Source of the DNA: Aequorivita xiaoshiensis
GTDB taxonomy: Bacteria > Bacteroidota > Bacteroidia > Flavobacteriales > Flavobacteriaceae
Length of the DNA: 64,000 nt
Reading direction: 5' to 3'
Assembly (NCBI RefSeq): GCF_022008395.1
Contig: NZ_JAIRBB010000002.1
Span: 62,001 to 126,000 of the forward strand
The notes under the pieces were generated by a model, which was not told the DNA's origin, did no database searches, and saw only the letters and a list, made by a program, of their open reading frames with translations. A program made the translations under genes and the position numbers. Below are positions 44,529 to 53,666 of the stretch, piece after piece (within the stretch, counting starts at the first letter, position 1; the number at the start of each line of letters is the position of its first letter).

Positions 44529-46979
44529 ATGGCTAAATCAAAATTCACATCAATAGACAAGTTGTCATTTCAAGATTTACATGAAGATTCTGAGTTCATT
44601 CCGTTAATGTCTGCTGAAGACGAAGACGCAATGCACAAGGAGGAACTTCCTGAAATACTTCCTATTTTACCTTTAAGAAACACAGTGTTGTTTCCAGGAG
44701 TTGTAATTCCAATTACTGCTGGAAGAGATAAATCTATTAAGTTAATTAATGAAACAAATAAAGGAAACAAGGTAATAGGTGTAGTTTCTCAAAAAGATGA
44801 AAATGAGGAAGAACCAGGTGTGTCTGATATCAATACCGTTGGTACAGTTGCTCAAATACTTCGTGTTCTTAAAATGCCTGATGGTAATACTACAGTAATA
44901 ATTCAAGGTAAAAAACGCTTTGAAGTTGCTGAAGTTATAACTACAGAACCTTATATGACTGCTACAATTAGAGAAGTAGCAGAAGCAAGACCAGAGAAGG
45001 ATAGCGATGAGTTTAATGCTATTATCGATAGCATTAAAGAAATGGCTTTGCAAATCATTAAGCAAAGTCCTAACATTCCAACTGAAGCTTCATTTGCAAT
45101 AAAAAACATAGAAAGCCCAAGCTTTCTTATAAACTTTGTTTCATCAAATTTAAATATTGAAGTAGAACAGAAACAAGCGCTTTTAGAAATTAACAATCTA
45201 AAAGAACGCGCTTTGGAAACGCTTCGATATATGAATATGGAAATTCAAAAGTTGTCGTTGCGAAATGATATCCAAAGCAAGGTTCAGAGTGATATTAATC
45301 AGCAACAACGCGAGTATTTTCTTCAGCAACAAATGAAAACTATCCAAGAGGAATTGGGAGGTTCTTCTATGGAGCAGGAAATCGAAGAAATTCGCGAACG
45401 TTCTAAAGACAAAAAATGGAGTGAAGAAGTAAACAAGCACTTCCAAAAAGAACTTTCTAAGTTACAGCGAATGAATCCGCAGGTTGCCGAATTCAGCATT
45501 CAGCGTAACTACTTAGACTTATTGCTTGAACTTCCATGGAATATATACAGCAAAGATAAATTCGATTTAAAAAGAGCTAGAAAAATCCTCGATCGCGATC
45601 ACTATGGTCTTGACGATGTTAAAAAACGTATTATTGAATACCTCGCTGTTTTGAAACTTCGAAACGATATGAAGTCGCCAATTCTTTGCCTTTACGGACC
45701 TCCAGGTGTTGGTAAAACATCCTTAGGAAAATCGGTAGCAGAAGCTCTAGGTAGAAAATATGTAAGAATGAGTTTGGGAGGACTACGTGATGAGGCAGAA
45801 ATTCGAGGTCATAGAAAAACTTACATAGGCGCTATGCCTGGAAGAATTATTCAAAGTATAAAAAAGGCAGAAACAAGTAACCCAGTCTTTGTTTTGGATG
45901 AAATAGATAAGATTTCTGCAAGTAATCAAGGAGATCCTTCATCAGCTATGCTTGAAGTGCTTGATCCGGAGCAAAACAATGCGTTTTACGATAACTTCTT
46001 AGAGTTAGGCTACGACCTTTCAAAAGTTATGTTTATCGCTACGTCTAACAGTTTAAGCACCATTCAGCCAGCTTTATTGGATAGGATGGAGATTATAAAT
46101 GTAACTGGTTATACTGTTGAAGAAAAAGTTGAAATTGCTAAAAGACACTTATTGCCAAAGCAATTAAAAGAACATGGATTAACTGGTGATTCTTTAAAAA
46201 TCGCAAAACCTCAACTTGAAAAAATTGTGGAAGGCTATACTCGTGAAAGTGGGGTTCGTGGTCTTGAGAAACAAATTGCTAAAATGGTGCGTTATGCAGC
46301 TATGAAAATAGCAATGGAGGAAGAATACGATGTAAAAGTAAGCAATGAAATAATTGTTGAAGTATTAGGTGCTCCAAAAATGGAACGTGACAAATACGAA
46401 AACAACGAAGTTGCAGGAGTAGTAACCGGATTAGCTTGGACTCGTGTAGGTGGTGATATATTATTTATAGAATCGGCACTTTCAAAAGGTAAAGGAGCAT
46501 TAAATATGACTGGTAACCTTGGGAAAGTAATGAAGGAGTCTGCTACAATTGCATTAGAATACATTAAGTCTAATGCAGAAAAACTAGGAATAGATCCAGA
46601 GATTTTTGACAAGTACAATGTTCATATTCACGTGCCAGAAGGAGCAACCCCTAAGGATGGCCCAAGTGCGGGAATTACAATGCTTACTTCTTTAGTGTCG
46701 TTATTTACACAAAGAAAAGTAAAGAAATCTATTGCAATGACAGGAGAAATTACGCTTCGAGGAAAAGTATTACCTGTTGGAGGAATTAAAGAAAAAATCC
46801 TTGCTGCCAAACGCGCTAGAATTAAAGAAATTCTACTTTGTGAAGACAATAGGCGAGATATTGAAGAAATAAAAGATGAATATCTAAAAGGCTTAACCTT
46901 TCATTATGTGAAAGATATGAGCGATGTTTTAGAGTTGGCACTTACAGATGAAAAAGTAAAGAACGCTAAAACACTTTAA
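44529..46979 (+). CDS. lon: ATP-dependent protease Lon
   Basis: Cytosolic AAA+ serine protease for misfolded and regulatory proteins, 816 residues. The N-terminal substrate domain (about 40-245) starts [20 protein letters not shown] coiled coil (about 250-345) precedes the AAA module with Walker [10 protein letters not shown] near 394 and Walker [11 protein letters not shown]. The proteolytic domain has catalytic Ser713 ([10 protein letters not shown]) and Lys near 756 ([10 protein letters not shown]). It is a stand-alone gene. It has an upstream inverted repeat and a possible sigma-54-like site. Confidence 0.97.
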   Translation: MAKSKFTSIDKLSFQDLHEDSEFIPLMSAEDEDAMHKEELPEILPILPLRNTVLFPGVVIPITAGRDKSIKLINETNKGNKVIGVVSQKDENEEEPGVSDINTVGTVAQILRVLKMPDGNTTVIIQGKKRFEVAEVITTEPYMTATIREVAEARPEKDSDEFNAIIDSIKEMALQIIKQSPNIPTEASFAIKNIESPSFLINFVSSNLNIEVEQKQALLEINNLKERALETLRYMNMEIQKLSLRNDIQSKVQSDINQQQREYFLQQQMKTIQEELGGSSMEQEIEEIRERSKDKKWSEEVNKHFQKELSKLQRMNPQVAEFSIQRNYLDLLLELPWNIYSKDKFDLKRARKILDRDHYGLDDVKKRIIEYLAVLKLRNDMKSPILCLYGPPGVGKTSLGKSVAEALGRKYVRMSLGGLRDEAEIRGHRKTYIGAMPGRIIQSIKKAETSNPVFVLDEIDKISASNQGDPSSAMLEVLDPEQNNAFYDNFLELGYDLSKVMFIATSNSLSTIQPALLDRMEIINVTGYTVEEKVEIAKRHLLPKQLKEHGLTGDSLKIAKPQLEKIVEGYTRESGVRGLEKQIAKMVRYAAMKIAMEEEYDVKVSNEIIVEVLGAPKMERDKYENNEVAGVVTGLAWTRVGGDILFIESALSKGKGALNMTGNLGKVMKESATIALEYIKSNAEKLGIDPEIFDKYNVHIHVPEGATPKDGPSAGITMLTSLVSLFTQRKVKKSIAMTGEITLRGKVLPVGGIKEKILAAKRARIKEILLCEDNRRDIEEIKDEYLKGLTFHYVKDMSDVLELALTDEKVKNAKTL

Positions 46980-46991
46980 GGTAACCTAATA

Positions 46992-47043
46992 AAAGATGAT
47001 TAATGTATTTTTGTTTTTATGCAAATGTGCATTAATCATCTTT
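46992..47043 (+). terminator. Long-loop hairpin after lon
   Basis: Perfect 14-bp arms AAAGATGATTAATG and CATTAATCATCTTT with a 24-base loop, 12 bases after the lon stop. Probable terminator, though the T run is short. Confidence 0.65.
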
Positions 47044-47093
47044 GTTTTCTTTTCTTTGCAAAAATAAATTACACTTGCATTCGTTTAGACTTT

Positions 47094-47106
47094 AGTTACG
47101 GTAACT
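47094..47106 (+). promoter_or_regulatory. Palindrome AGTTACGGTAACT before porQ
   Basis: Perfect 13-bp palindrome ending 7 bases before the porQ ATG. Possible operator or coincidence. Confidence 0.35.
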
Positions 47107-47113
47107 CACACTT

Positions 47114-48133
47114 ATGACCCAAAAGGTTTTCTTGGTAATTTTTGTATTAATTTCTCAGCTATTAGAAGCTCAGGTGGGAGGTAAGGCGACTTATCAATTC
47201 CTGAATCTAGTTAATAGTCCAAGAATGGCCGCTCTAGGAGGTAAAGTTGTTACAAATTACGATTACGACCCGTCACAAGCATTGTTTAATCCTGCAACTA
47301 TTAATGCAGAGATGGACAATCAATTATCGCTAAACTACACAAACTATATTGGTGATGTAAATTATGGGACAGCAAGCTACGCTTACCTTTGGGACAGACG
47401 TACTCAGGTATTACACGCAGGTGTTAGCTATGTAAATTACGGGAAATTTGATGGATATGATGAAGCAGGAACCCCAACAAATAGTTTTAGTGGTGGTGAA
47501 GTAGCTCTTTCTTTGGGTCACGCAAGAAATATTCCTTATACCGACTTTCACGTAGGATTAAATGTAAAGCTTATATCTTCAAAACTAGAGCAATACTCGT
47601 CATTTGGAGCTGCTGTAGATATTGGACTTATGTACGTTTATGAAGATTGGGACCTTCAAATTACTGGAGTTGCAAGAAACTTGGGGACACAAATCACCCC
47701 TTATCATGAAGAATACGAACCATTACCATTTGAGCTAATATTCGGAATATCTCAAACGCTAGAGCATATTCCCATTCGATGGCATCTTACTTTAGAAAAT
47801 ATGCAGCAATGGAATGTAGCCTTTTCTAACCCTGCTAGGGAACAAACCGACCTTGAAGGTAATGTTCAAAAAGAAAACATTAATTTCCTAGACAATGCAT
47901 TTAGACATACTATAGTGGGAATCGAGCTATTTCCAGAAAGTGGGTTTAATATTAGGTTGGGATATAATTTCAGAAGAGGTGAAGAGCTTCGTATAGTAGA
48001 TAAACGTGCATTTGCAGGAGTAAGTGCGGGTTTTGGTATTAAACTTAATAAATTTCGCTTAAGCTATTCATATTCCAAATATAGCGCTGCAGCTACATCT
48101 AGTTTCTTTGGATTAAATTTAGATCTTCAATAA
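47114..48133 (+). CDS. porQ: Type IX secretion system protein PorQ
   Basis: Outer-membrane barrel of the type IX secretion system, 339 residues. A signal peptide (1-20, ending EAQ) is followed by GGKATYQFLNLVNSPRMAALGG, the characteristic PorQ start, and beta strands throughout. PorQ, with PorV/PorU/PorZ, takes part in releasing and anchoring cargo at the surface. The stop overlaps the cmk start (TAATG), a neighbour pair I recall as common in this group. Confidence 0.93.
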   Translation: MTQKVFLVIFVLISQLLEAQVGGKATYQFLNLVNSPRMAALGGKVVTNYDYDPSQALFNPATINAEMDNQLSLNYTNYIGDVNYGTASYAYLWDRRTQVLHAGVSYVNYGKFDGYDEAGTPTNSFSGGEVALSLGHARNIPYTDFHVGLNVKLISSKLEQYSSFGAAVDIGLMYVYEDWDLQITGVARNLGTQITPYHEEYEPLPFELIFGISQTLEHIPIRWHLTLENMQQWNVAFSNPAREQTDLEGNVQKENINFLDNAFRHTIVGIELFPESGFNIRLGYNFRRGEELRIVDKRAFAGVSAGFGIKLNKFRLSYSYSKYSAAATSSFFGLNLDLQ

Positions 48134-48828
48134 TGAAAAAAATTACTATTGCTATTGACGGTTATTCTTCTACAGGTAAAAGTACAGTTGCGAAACAACT
48201 TGCAGATTACTTAGGCTACATATATGTTGATAGCGGTGCGATGTATCGAGCAGTTACCTTATTCGCAATGCAAAATGGAATAATATCGAAAGAAAATTTT
48301 GATTTTGAAAAACTTAAAAAATTACTTCCTTCAATTCAATTAGAGTTTAAAAAAAAACCAGATTGGAGTAAGGCACATATTTTTTTAAATGGGAAAGATG
48401 TGGAAAATGATATTCGAAATTTAGAAGTTTCAGAGTTTGTAAGTCCTATTGCAACAATTCCAGAAGTACGCACTAAATTAGTGGCACAACAACAAGAAAT
48501 GGGTTTGTTGAAAGGAGTAGTAATGGATGGTAGAGATATTGGTACCGTAGTTTTCCCAAATGCCGAACTAAAGATATTTATGAATGCTTCAGCTGAAAAA
48601 AGAGCTGAAAGAAGATATAAAGAACTTACAGATCGTGGCGACTCTGTTAAATTTAAGGATGTTTTAAGGAACATTGAAGAAAGAGACAACATTGATACTA
48701 CTCGTAAGGATTCCCCGCTTAAAAAAGCTTCAGATGCCATCGAAATTGATAACTCTGATATCAATATAGAAGATCAATTTCATACAGTACTCCAATTAGC
48801 TAAGGATAGGATAGCAGGGCGTGTTTAA
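48133..48828 (+). CDS. cmk: (d)CMP kinase
   Basis: Phosphorylates CMP and dCMP with ATP for nucleotide and lipid synthesis. The 231 residues include P-loop GYSSTGKST near 10, DSGAMYRAVTLFA, VVMDGRDIGTVVFPNA and RRYKELTDRGD, all standard Cmk motifs. It overlaps porQ by one base, implying coupled translation. Confidence 0.96.
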   Translation: MKKITIAIDGYSSTGKSTVAKQLADYLGYIYVDSGAMYRAVTLFAMQNGIISKENFDFEKLKKLLPSIQLEFKKKPDWSKAHIFLNGKDVENDIRNLEVSEFVSPIATIPEVRTKLVAQQQEMGLLKGVVMDGRDIGTVVFPNAELKIFMNASAEKRAERRYKELTDRGDSVKFKDVLRNIEERDNIDTTRKDSPLKKASDAIEIDNSDINIEDQFHTVLQLAKDRIAGRV

Positions 48829-48898
48829 ATTACAACGGCGTACTTTTTCTACTATTTAAAAAAATTTCTATTATTTCACTTTCCAAAAACAACATAAA

Positions 48899-49333
48899 AT
48901 GAGTTTTTTAAAAGAATTTAAAAACTTCGCCATCAAAGGTAATATGATTGATATGGCGGTTGGTATCGTTATAGGAACTGCTTTTAACAATGTAGTTAGC
49001 ACTATAGTTAAAAAGGTTGTAATGCCTCCGTTATCCTTACTTACGGAAGGAGTAAAGCTTTCAGATAAGGAATACGTATTGCGTGAAGCTTCTGAAGCTT
49101 CTGATGAAGTTGCAATTGGTTATGGAGAATTAATGGAGGTTCTAATAGACTTTCTAATAATCTCTTTTACCATTTTTGTGATAATAAAGTTTATCAATCG
49201 TTTTAAAACGAAGTCTGAAAACCCTAAGGATAAAACCGTAGAAACTCCTAAAAATATTCAACTCCTTTCCAATATTGAAAAGTTACTAGAAGAGCAAAAC
49301 AGCTACATTAAGAATAAGGGAGCTAAGGACTAA
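48899..49333 (+). CDS. mscL: Large-conductance mechanosensitive channel
   Basis: Inner-membrane pentameric channel that opens under osmotic downshock. The 144 residues include the N-terminal helix FLKEFKNFAIKGNMIDMA, TM1 VGIVIGTAFNNVVSTIV (pore), a periplasmic loop, TM2 (about 83-102) and the C-terminal helical bundle. Its 3' end overlaps the convergent lipoprotein gene by 11 bases. Confidence 0.95.
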   Translation: MSFLKEFKNFAIKGNMIDMAVGIVIGTAFNNVVSTIVKKVVMPPLSLLTEGVKLSDKEYVLREASEASDEVAIGYGELMEVLIDFLIISFTIFVIIKFINRFKTKSENPKDKTVETPKNIQLLSNIEKLLEEQNSYIKNKGAKD

Positions 49334-49697
49334 CTTTTCGTGCCGTAGCCTTACTAGAACTCGTTTTACCTACTTCTCTAAACTCAAAAGTGTATGTGTC
49401 CTTATCTGTGGTTAAAATCTTAATTTGAATCGCTTTCTTTTCAGCTTGATTCTTAGGGTTTATTTTTTGTAGTACGTATTCACAATCGTTTATCCAACGT
49501 ATAGAGGAGGTATCAGCTTTCCCTTCATAATAATCTATTTCTATAGAATCGTTACGTGTGATGGTAGTTTTAAAGACCTCAGTTCCTGAAAGTGCTTCGA
49601 ATTCAAAGGTTCCTGTTTTAAAATTTGAGCAGTTACGCTCTTTTTCATAACAACTACTGAATAAAAACAGCGGTAATAAAAGTAGATAAAAACGCAT
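49323..49697 (-). CDS. Small lipoprotein of unknown function
   Basis: A 124-residue lipoprotein with signal and lipobox (LFLFSSC, about residue 16). The mature part is beta-rich with charged strands (FKTGTFEFEAL, TYTFEFREVGK). No family function is known to me. Its 3' end overlaps mscL by 11 bases, so the two transcripts would be antisense there. Confidence 0.75.
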   Translation of the reverse strand: MRFYLLLLPLFLFSSCYEKERNCSNFKTGTFEFEALSGTEVFKTTITRNDSIEIDYYEGKADTSSIRWINDCEYVLQKINPKNQAEKKAIQIKILTTDKDTYTFEFREVGKTSSSKATARKVSP

Positions 49698-49740
49698 TTT
49701 TAATTTTTTATGCGAATTTCCGAAAAATTACTGAGATGAA

Positions 49741-50181
49741 TTAGTTTTGGTAGGCTTTAAAAGTTCCATCGCGATAAAATATCACAATTTTATCAATCTC
49801 TTTTCCCGAGTCAAGATTTTGCTCAACACTTTTTATTGATGAAACACTCTTCTTTTCATCATTCGAAGTGGTTGTCGAAAATAGGTCTAAACTTTTCTCA
49901 CTCGTATTTGAAGGTTTAAGTTTTTGTTCTTCTTTCTCTTTAGAATTTTCTAAAGTAGAAGGGAAGCTTCCTTTTCCATAGAGCAACCAATTCATTTCAA
50001 TTTCTGGAAATTCCTTCAATAATTTCATGACAAAATCTAAACTTGGCTTATTTCTACCCGATAATAAATGGGAAATTGTCGAGCGATTAAAATCCATTTT
50101 TTCAGCAAAAGCCGTTGCTGAAATACCGTAATATTCCAGAATTTTTTCAAGTCGTTTTACAAAATCTTTACTGTTTACCAT
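49741..50181 (-). CDS. XRE-family helix-turn-helix regulator
   Basis: A 146-residue DNA-binding protein with an XRE helix-turn-helix in residues about 8-60 (GISATAFAEKMDFNRSTISHLLSGRN). A serine/lysine-rich linker follows, and a short C-terminal strand segment (IDKIVIFYRDGTFKAYQ). It is transcribed divergently from the M14 peptidase. Operator-like sites overlap both its -7 box and its start codon, which points to autorepression. Confidence 0.9.
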   Translation of the reverse strand: MVNSKDFVKRLEKILEYYGISATAFAEKMDFNRSTISHLLSGRNKPSLDFVMKLLKEFPEIEMNWLLYGKGSFPSTLENSKEKEEQKLKPSNTSEKSLDLFSTTTSNDEKKSVSSIKSVEQNLDSGKEIDKIVIFYRDGTFKAYQN

Positions 50182-50223
50182 TGTAACAAATATCGCATCA
50201 AAATAACTATTACAAATGTAAAC
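50173..50223 (-). promoter_or_regulatory. XRE promoter and operator sites A and B
   Basis: Site A, GTTTAC-CATT-GTAACA (50173-50188), spans the XRE start codon. Site B, TATTAC-AAAT-GTAAAC (50208-50223), contains the minus-strand -7 box TACATTTG (50213-50220). Confidence 0.65.
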
Positions 50224-50385
50224 TATTATTTTAAACTAAACTAATATGTGTATATAAACCTTATTTTTAATTAAATTAAAGGTTTAATTATAAGCCAATA
50301 ACTATTTGATTATAAATATTTTAAATTAAATATATAAAAAATTGATTTTCAGTGGGCTGTAATTGAGGGCAGAAGACTGGAATTT

Positions 50386-50460
50386 GTTTACTAATGTAAC
50401 AGATGGTAACTAACTCTCTTGTTTACTTTTGTAAACAATGCAATGTTTAACTTTGTAAAC
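50386..50460 (+). promoter_or_regulatory. M14 peptidase promoter and operator sites C, D and E
   Basis: Sites are C, GTTTAC-TAAT-GTAACA (50386-50401); D, GTTTAC-TTTT-GTAAAC, a perfect palindrome (50421-50436); and E, GTTTAA-CTTT-GTAAAC (50445-50460). The plus-strand -7 box TAACTTTG (50448-50455) lies inside E. The product of the divergent XRE gene is the likely binder. Confidence 0.7.
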
Positions 50461-50473
50461 TTCAAAAATTATT

Positions 50474-51640
50474 ATGAAATTAAATGATTGGTATACCCGC
50501 AATTTTGAAAGTGCTTTAAGTGGTAGATATATTACATTAAATCACATTAATCCATTATTGGAACTTTATAAAAATGATTACAATATTACAGTTGTTGGTC
50601 AGTCAGAAAATGGTCAAGATATCCCCCTTGTAAAAATTGGAACTGGAAAAAAAGTTGTTTTGGCTTGGTCGCAAATGCACGGAAATGAATCTACCACCAC
50701 CAAAGCTTTATTTGATTTTTTAAAATTTATAAATCAAAAACATTTTTATCAAACTGAAATTGAAAATTTCTTAAGTAGTTACACCTTATATATAATCCCA
50801 ATTTTAAATCCAGATGGTGCGCAATCTTATACAAGAGTTAATGCAAACGACATTGACTTAAATCGAGATGCACAAAATTTATCACAAAAGGAAAGTAAGT
50901 GCCTTAACAGGCTCTTCAGTGAGCTAAAGCCTGAATTATGCCTTAATATGCACGATCAACGTTCTATTTTTGGCTTAAATACAGGAAAACCGGCTACTGT
51001 TTCCTTCTTATCACCTGCTGCAGATGAAAGTAGATCTCTTACAGAGGCAAGAAAATTGGCGATGGAGAAGATTGTAAAGATGAATAATTATCTTCAAAAC
51101 ATTATTCCTGGCCAGGTGGGAAGGTATGATGATAGCTTTAATGCAGCATGTGTAGGTGACACTTTTCAAAAAGCTGGTGTTGCTACTATACTTTTTGAAG
51201 CGGGGCACTTCGAGTTAGATTATGAAAGAGAAAAAACTCGTGAGTTTATATTTTATGCGCTTTTATCATTATTCGATATTATTGGTAATGAAAAGGAACT
51301 TATTGACTATGAGGATTACTTTAAAATCGGTGAAAATCAAAAAAATTATAATGACATTATTTTAAGAAATGTAAAAATCGAAACCGAAAAGAAGTCCATT
51401 GATATCGCAATTCAGTATAAAGAAGTGCTAAAAGGTGATAAAATTCGTTTTGAGCCTATAATAGATGCATTTGGCGATTTGGAAAACCGTAAAGGGCATA
51501 AAGAGAAAAATATAAAAAACAAAAATATTTTAACAAAAACCCAACAAAATTTAACAATTGGCACTCAAATTTCAGAATTATTTGATAAAAGTGATGAATT
51601 GATGATATTTTTTCAAAAAAAAGCTTCCATAATAAGGTAA
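50474..51640 (+). CDS. M14 family zinc carboxypeptidase
   Basis: Zinc peptidase of 388 residues without a signal peptide, so probably cytosolic. Zinc ligands: His and Glu in SQMHGNESTTTKAL, and a His in LCLNMHDQR. The IIPILNPDGAQSYTRVNANDIDLNRD segment is the M14 substrate loop, and the catalytic Glu is likely in TILFEAGHFE. The C-terminal 100 residues are unassigned. It lies 33 bp before an AsnC/Lrp regulator, hinting at peptide or amino acid metabolism. Confidence 0.9.
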   Translation: MKLNDWYTRNFESALSGRYITLNHINPLLELYKNDYNITVVGQSENGQDIPLVKIGTGKKVVLAWSQMHGNESTTTKALFDFLKFINQKHFYQTEIENFLSSYTLYIIPILNPDGAQSYTRVNANDIDLNRDAQNLSQKESKCLNRLFSELKPELCLNMHDQRSIFGLNTGKPATVSFLSPAADESRSLTEARKLAMEKIVKMNNYLQNIIPGQVGRYDDSFNAACVGDTFQKAGVATILFEAGHFELDYEREKTREFIFYALLSLFDIIGNEKELIDYEDYFKIGENQKNYNDIILRNVKIETEKKSIDIAIQYKEVLKGDKIRFEPIIDAFGDLENRKGHKEKNIKNKNILTKTQQNLTIGTQISELFDKSDELMIFFQKKASIIR

Positions 51641-51650
51641 AACTACCTAA

Positions 51651-51660
51651 TTTCGCGAAA
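51651..51660 (+). promoter_or_regulatory. Palindrome TTTCGCGAAA before the Lrp gene
   Basis: Perfect 10-bp palindrome in the 33-bp gap, with another CGAAA half-site a few bases downstream. Possible autoregulatory site of the Lrp-type protein. Confidence 0.35.
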
Positions 51661-51673
51661 AAAATATACGAAA

Positions 51674-52153
51674 ATGGGTAAATTCAAATTAGACGAAACG
51701 GATCACAAAATTTTAGATCTATTAATTGACAATACACGTATTCCTTTCACAGATATCGCTAAGAAGCTTGAAATATCTGCAGGTACTGTACACGTTAGAG
51801 TTAAGAAAATGGAAGATGCAGGAATAATCACAGGTTCTTCATTACAAGTAGATTATCAAAAACTGGGATACTCTTTCATTGCTTATGTTGGAATCTTTAT
51901 TTTCAAAACCTCTCAAACACAATTTGTTTTAGAACGCATTAGTGAAATTCCATTTATCACAGTTGCTCACGTAACTACAGGAAAATTCAATATTTTCTGT
52001 AAAATTAGAGCAAGAGATACAGCTCACGCTAAAGAAATTATCTACGAAATTGACGATATAGAAGGTGTAAGTCGTACAGAAACAATGATTTCTATGGAAG
52101 AAAGCATTAATGATAAGAAGAGAATGTTACACTCAATCTTTAATGAGATGTAA
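51674..52153 (+). CDS. Lrp/AsnC family transcriptional regulator
   Basis: A 159-residue regulator. The winged helix-turn-helix (residues about 6-60) begins LDETDHKILDLLIDNTRIPFTDIA. The ligand-sensing RAM domain (about 70-150) contains VAHVTTGKFNIFCKIRARD. Such proteins respond to amino acids and often control their own gene. It is followed by a strong terminator. Confidence 0.93.
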   Translation: MGKFKLDETDHKILDLLIDNTRIPFTDIAKKLEISAGTVHVRVKKMEDAGIITGSSLQVDYQKLGYSFIAYVGIFIFKTSQTQFVLERISEIPFITVAHVTTGKFNIFCKIRARDTAHAKEIIYEIDDIEGVSRTETMISMEESINDKKRMLHSIFNEM

Positions 52154-52174
52154 TCTTATTAAATAAACGCTATT

Positions 52175-52207
52175 AAAACCTTTACCACTTGGTAAAGGTT
52201 TTTTTTT
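52175..52207 (+). terminator. Intrinsic terminator
   Basis: 12-bp stem AAAACCTTTACC/GGTAAAGGTTTT with a 4-base loop and a T run after the Lrp gene. Confidence 0.93.
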
Positions 52208-52212
52208 ATTTC

Positions 52213-52244
52213 AAAACTTAAGGAGTTGTAATTACTTAAGTTTT
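52213..52244. repeat. Second inverted repeat before the YihY gene
   Basis: Perfect 10-bp arms AAAACTTAAG and CTTAAGTTTT separated by 12 bases, directly after the previous terminator and 29 bases before the YihY ATG. It is either an operator or a back-up terminator. Confidence 0.45.
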
Positions 52245-52273
52245 TCTAAATTTATAAAAATCAACAATTGAAT

Positions 52274-53230
52274 ATGAAGCTATTCAAACTCTTAAAGAAT
52301 ACCTATTTAAGTTGGGACAAAAATGATCCTTGGGCTAAAAGTGCGATTATCGCTTATTATGCATTATTCTCACTGCCTTCCTTACTGATTATTACTGTTC
52401 ATTTTGCAGGCGTATTTTTCGGTAGAGAAGCGGTAGAGGGAAAAATTACAGAAGAAATAAGTGGCTTAATAGGAAAGGGAAGTGCAGATCTTATTCAAAC
52501 AATGATAATAAATTCAGCATTATCTGAAAGTTCGCTACTATTTATAATCTTTGGTGTAGGGGTTCTTATTTTTGGTGCTACAGGAGTGTTTTTTCAGCTT
52601 CAAAAAGCTTTGAATAATATTTGGAGCGTTCGTGCACTAAAAAATAACATTTTAGATACCTTAAAACGAAGAGCGGTTTCTTTTGGAATGGTGCTAATTA
52701 TAGGTTTATTGTTATTAATATCATTAGTATTAAGCACAGCTGTAAATGCATTAAGTGATTTAATTGGAAACTATTTTGACGAGTTTTCTACATTTTTTAT
52801 AAAACTGCTGAATTTTGTCATTTCACAAGTTATAATAACCTCTTTATTTGCATCAATTTTTACGTTACTTCCAGATGTAAAAGTTAAGTGGAAAACCAAT
52901 CTAATTGGTGCGTTTATGACTTCCTTGCTATTCTTAGTAGGAAAGTACTTAATAGGATTTTACTTTTCAGAGTCAGATCCAGCTTCAGTTTATGGTGCTG
53001 CAGGAAGTGTTGTTTTGGTTTTATTATGGGTGTATTATACTTGTTTAATATTATTTTTTGGTGCTGAATTTACCGTCAACTGGGCGCTTTATAAGAACAT
53101 TAAAATTGAACCCACTGAAAATGCAACGCTATCATACGAATTAGAAATGCAGGAACTTAGAGAATATAAACGTAAAGTTGAGGAAGATAAAAAAAAAGCC
53201 TTAGCCTTAAAAAATAATGCGAAGAAATGA
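52274..53230 (+). CDS. YihY/BrkB family inner membrane protein
   Basis: A 318-residue protein with about six membrane segments, the YihY (formerly 'RNase BN') family. Motifs: SAIIAYYALFSLPSLLII, FGATGVFFQLQKALNNIW, and YGAAGSVVLVLLWVYYTCLILFFGAEF with its conserved Ala/Gly helix. A charged coiled C-terminal tail follows. The function is not settled. ATG 52274 is preferred over the TTG at 52268. A bidirectional terminator follows. Confidence 0.9.
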   Translation: MKLFKLLKNTYLSWDKNDPWAKSAIIAYYALFSLPSLLIITVHFAGVFFGREAVEGKITEEISGLIGKGSADLIQTMIINSALSESSLLFIIFGVGVLIFGATGVFFQLQKALNNIWSVRALKNNILDTLKRRAVSFGMVLIIGLLLLISLVLSTAVNALSDLIGNYFDEFSTFFIKLLNFVISQVIITSLFASIFTLLPDVKVKWKTNLIGAFMTSLLFLVGKYLIGFYFSESDPASVYGAAGSVVLVLLWVYYTCLILFFGAEFTVNWALYKNIKIEPTENATLSYELEMQELREYKRKVEEDKKKALALKNNAKK

Positions 53231-53245
53231 GCATTGCCTATAAAG

Positions 53246-53276
53246 AAAAAAGAGGCTTTATTGAGCCTCTTTTTTT
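53246..53276. terminator. Bidirectional terminator
   Basis: Stem AGAGGCT/AGCCTCT with flanking A and T runs between the YihY gene and the convergent acidic protein gene. Confidence 0.88.
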
Positions 53277-53297
53277 ATAAATGTATTCTAAAAAGGA

Positions 53298-53591
53298 TTA
53301 CTCCTCCTCATCCATTTTTCTCTTATCTAACATTTCGCTAATTGGTTCGTTGAAGTCTGCTTCTTCGTAATCGTCTTCATCAAAATTAGCCATGGACACT
53401 TCAAGTCGAGAGCTTACTTTTACCAGATATATGGCATCCTCTGTTCTTACCTCAACCGCTTCAACTAATTCGTTTTTTGCGTTTTTAAAGGTAATAACAT
53501 GGTCATCATCATACCCATCAGGGTATTTTTCAACTAATAAAGAAAGTATCTCGGGGGTCAACTTTCGGTAATCTACAATTATGCGCTTCAT
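53298..53591 (-). CDS. Conserved acidic flavobacterial protein
   Basis: A 97-residue soluble acidic protein beginning MKRIIVDYRKLTPEILSLL and containing YPDGYDDDHVITFKNAKNE and an acidic C-terminus (DEDDYEEADFNEP). I recall similar small proteins in many Flavobacteriaceae, but no function. It stands 75 bp after aroB on the same strand and may be transcribed with it. Confidence 0.75.
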   Translation of the reverse strand: MKRIIVDYRKLTPEILSLLVEKYPDGYDDDHVITFKNAKNELVEAVEVRTEDAIYLVKVSSRLEVSMANFDEDDYEEADFNEPISEMLDKRKMDEEE

Positions 53592-53666
53592 GTAATTTTT
53601 AATCTTTAAATTATGGGATAAAACTATTTAAAATATGATTACTTAAAAATGTTTTAAAGAATTTTT

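Noticed and set aside
48336-48764. A 142-codon minus-strand frame antisense to cmk
   Set aside because: It lies wholly within cmk, whose motifs are unmistakable, and shows no domain of its own.
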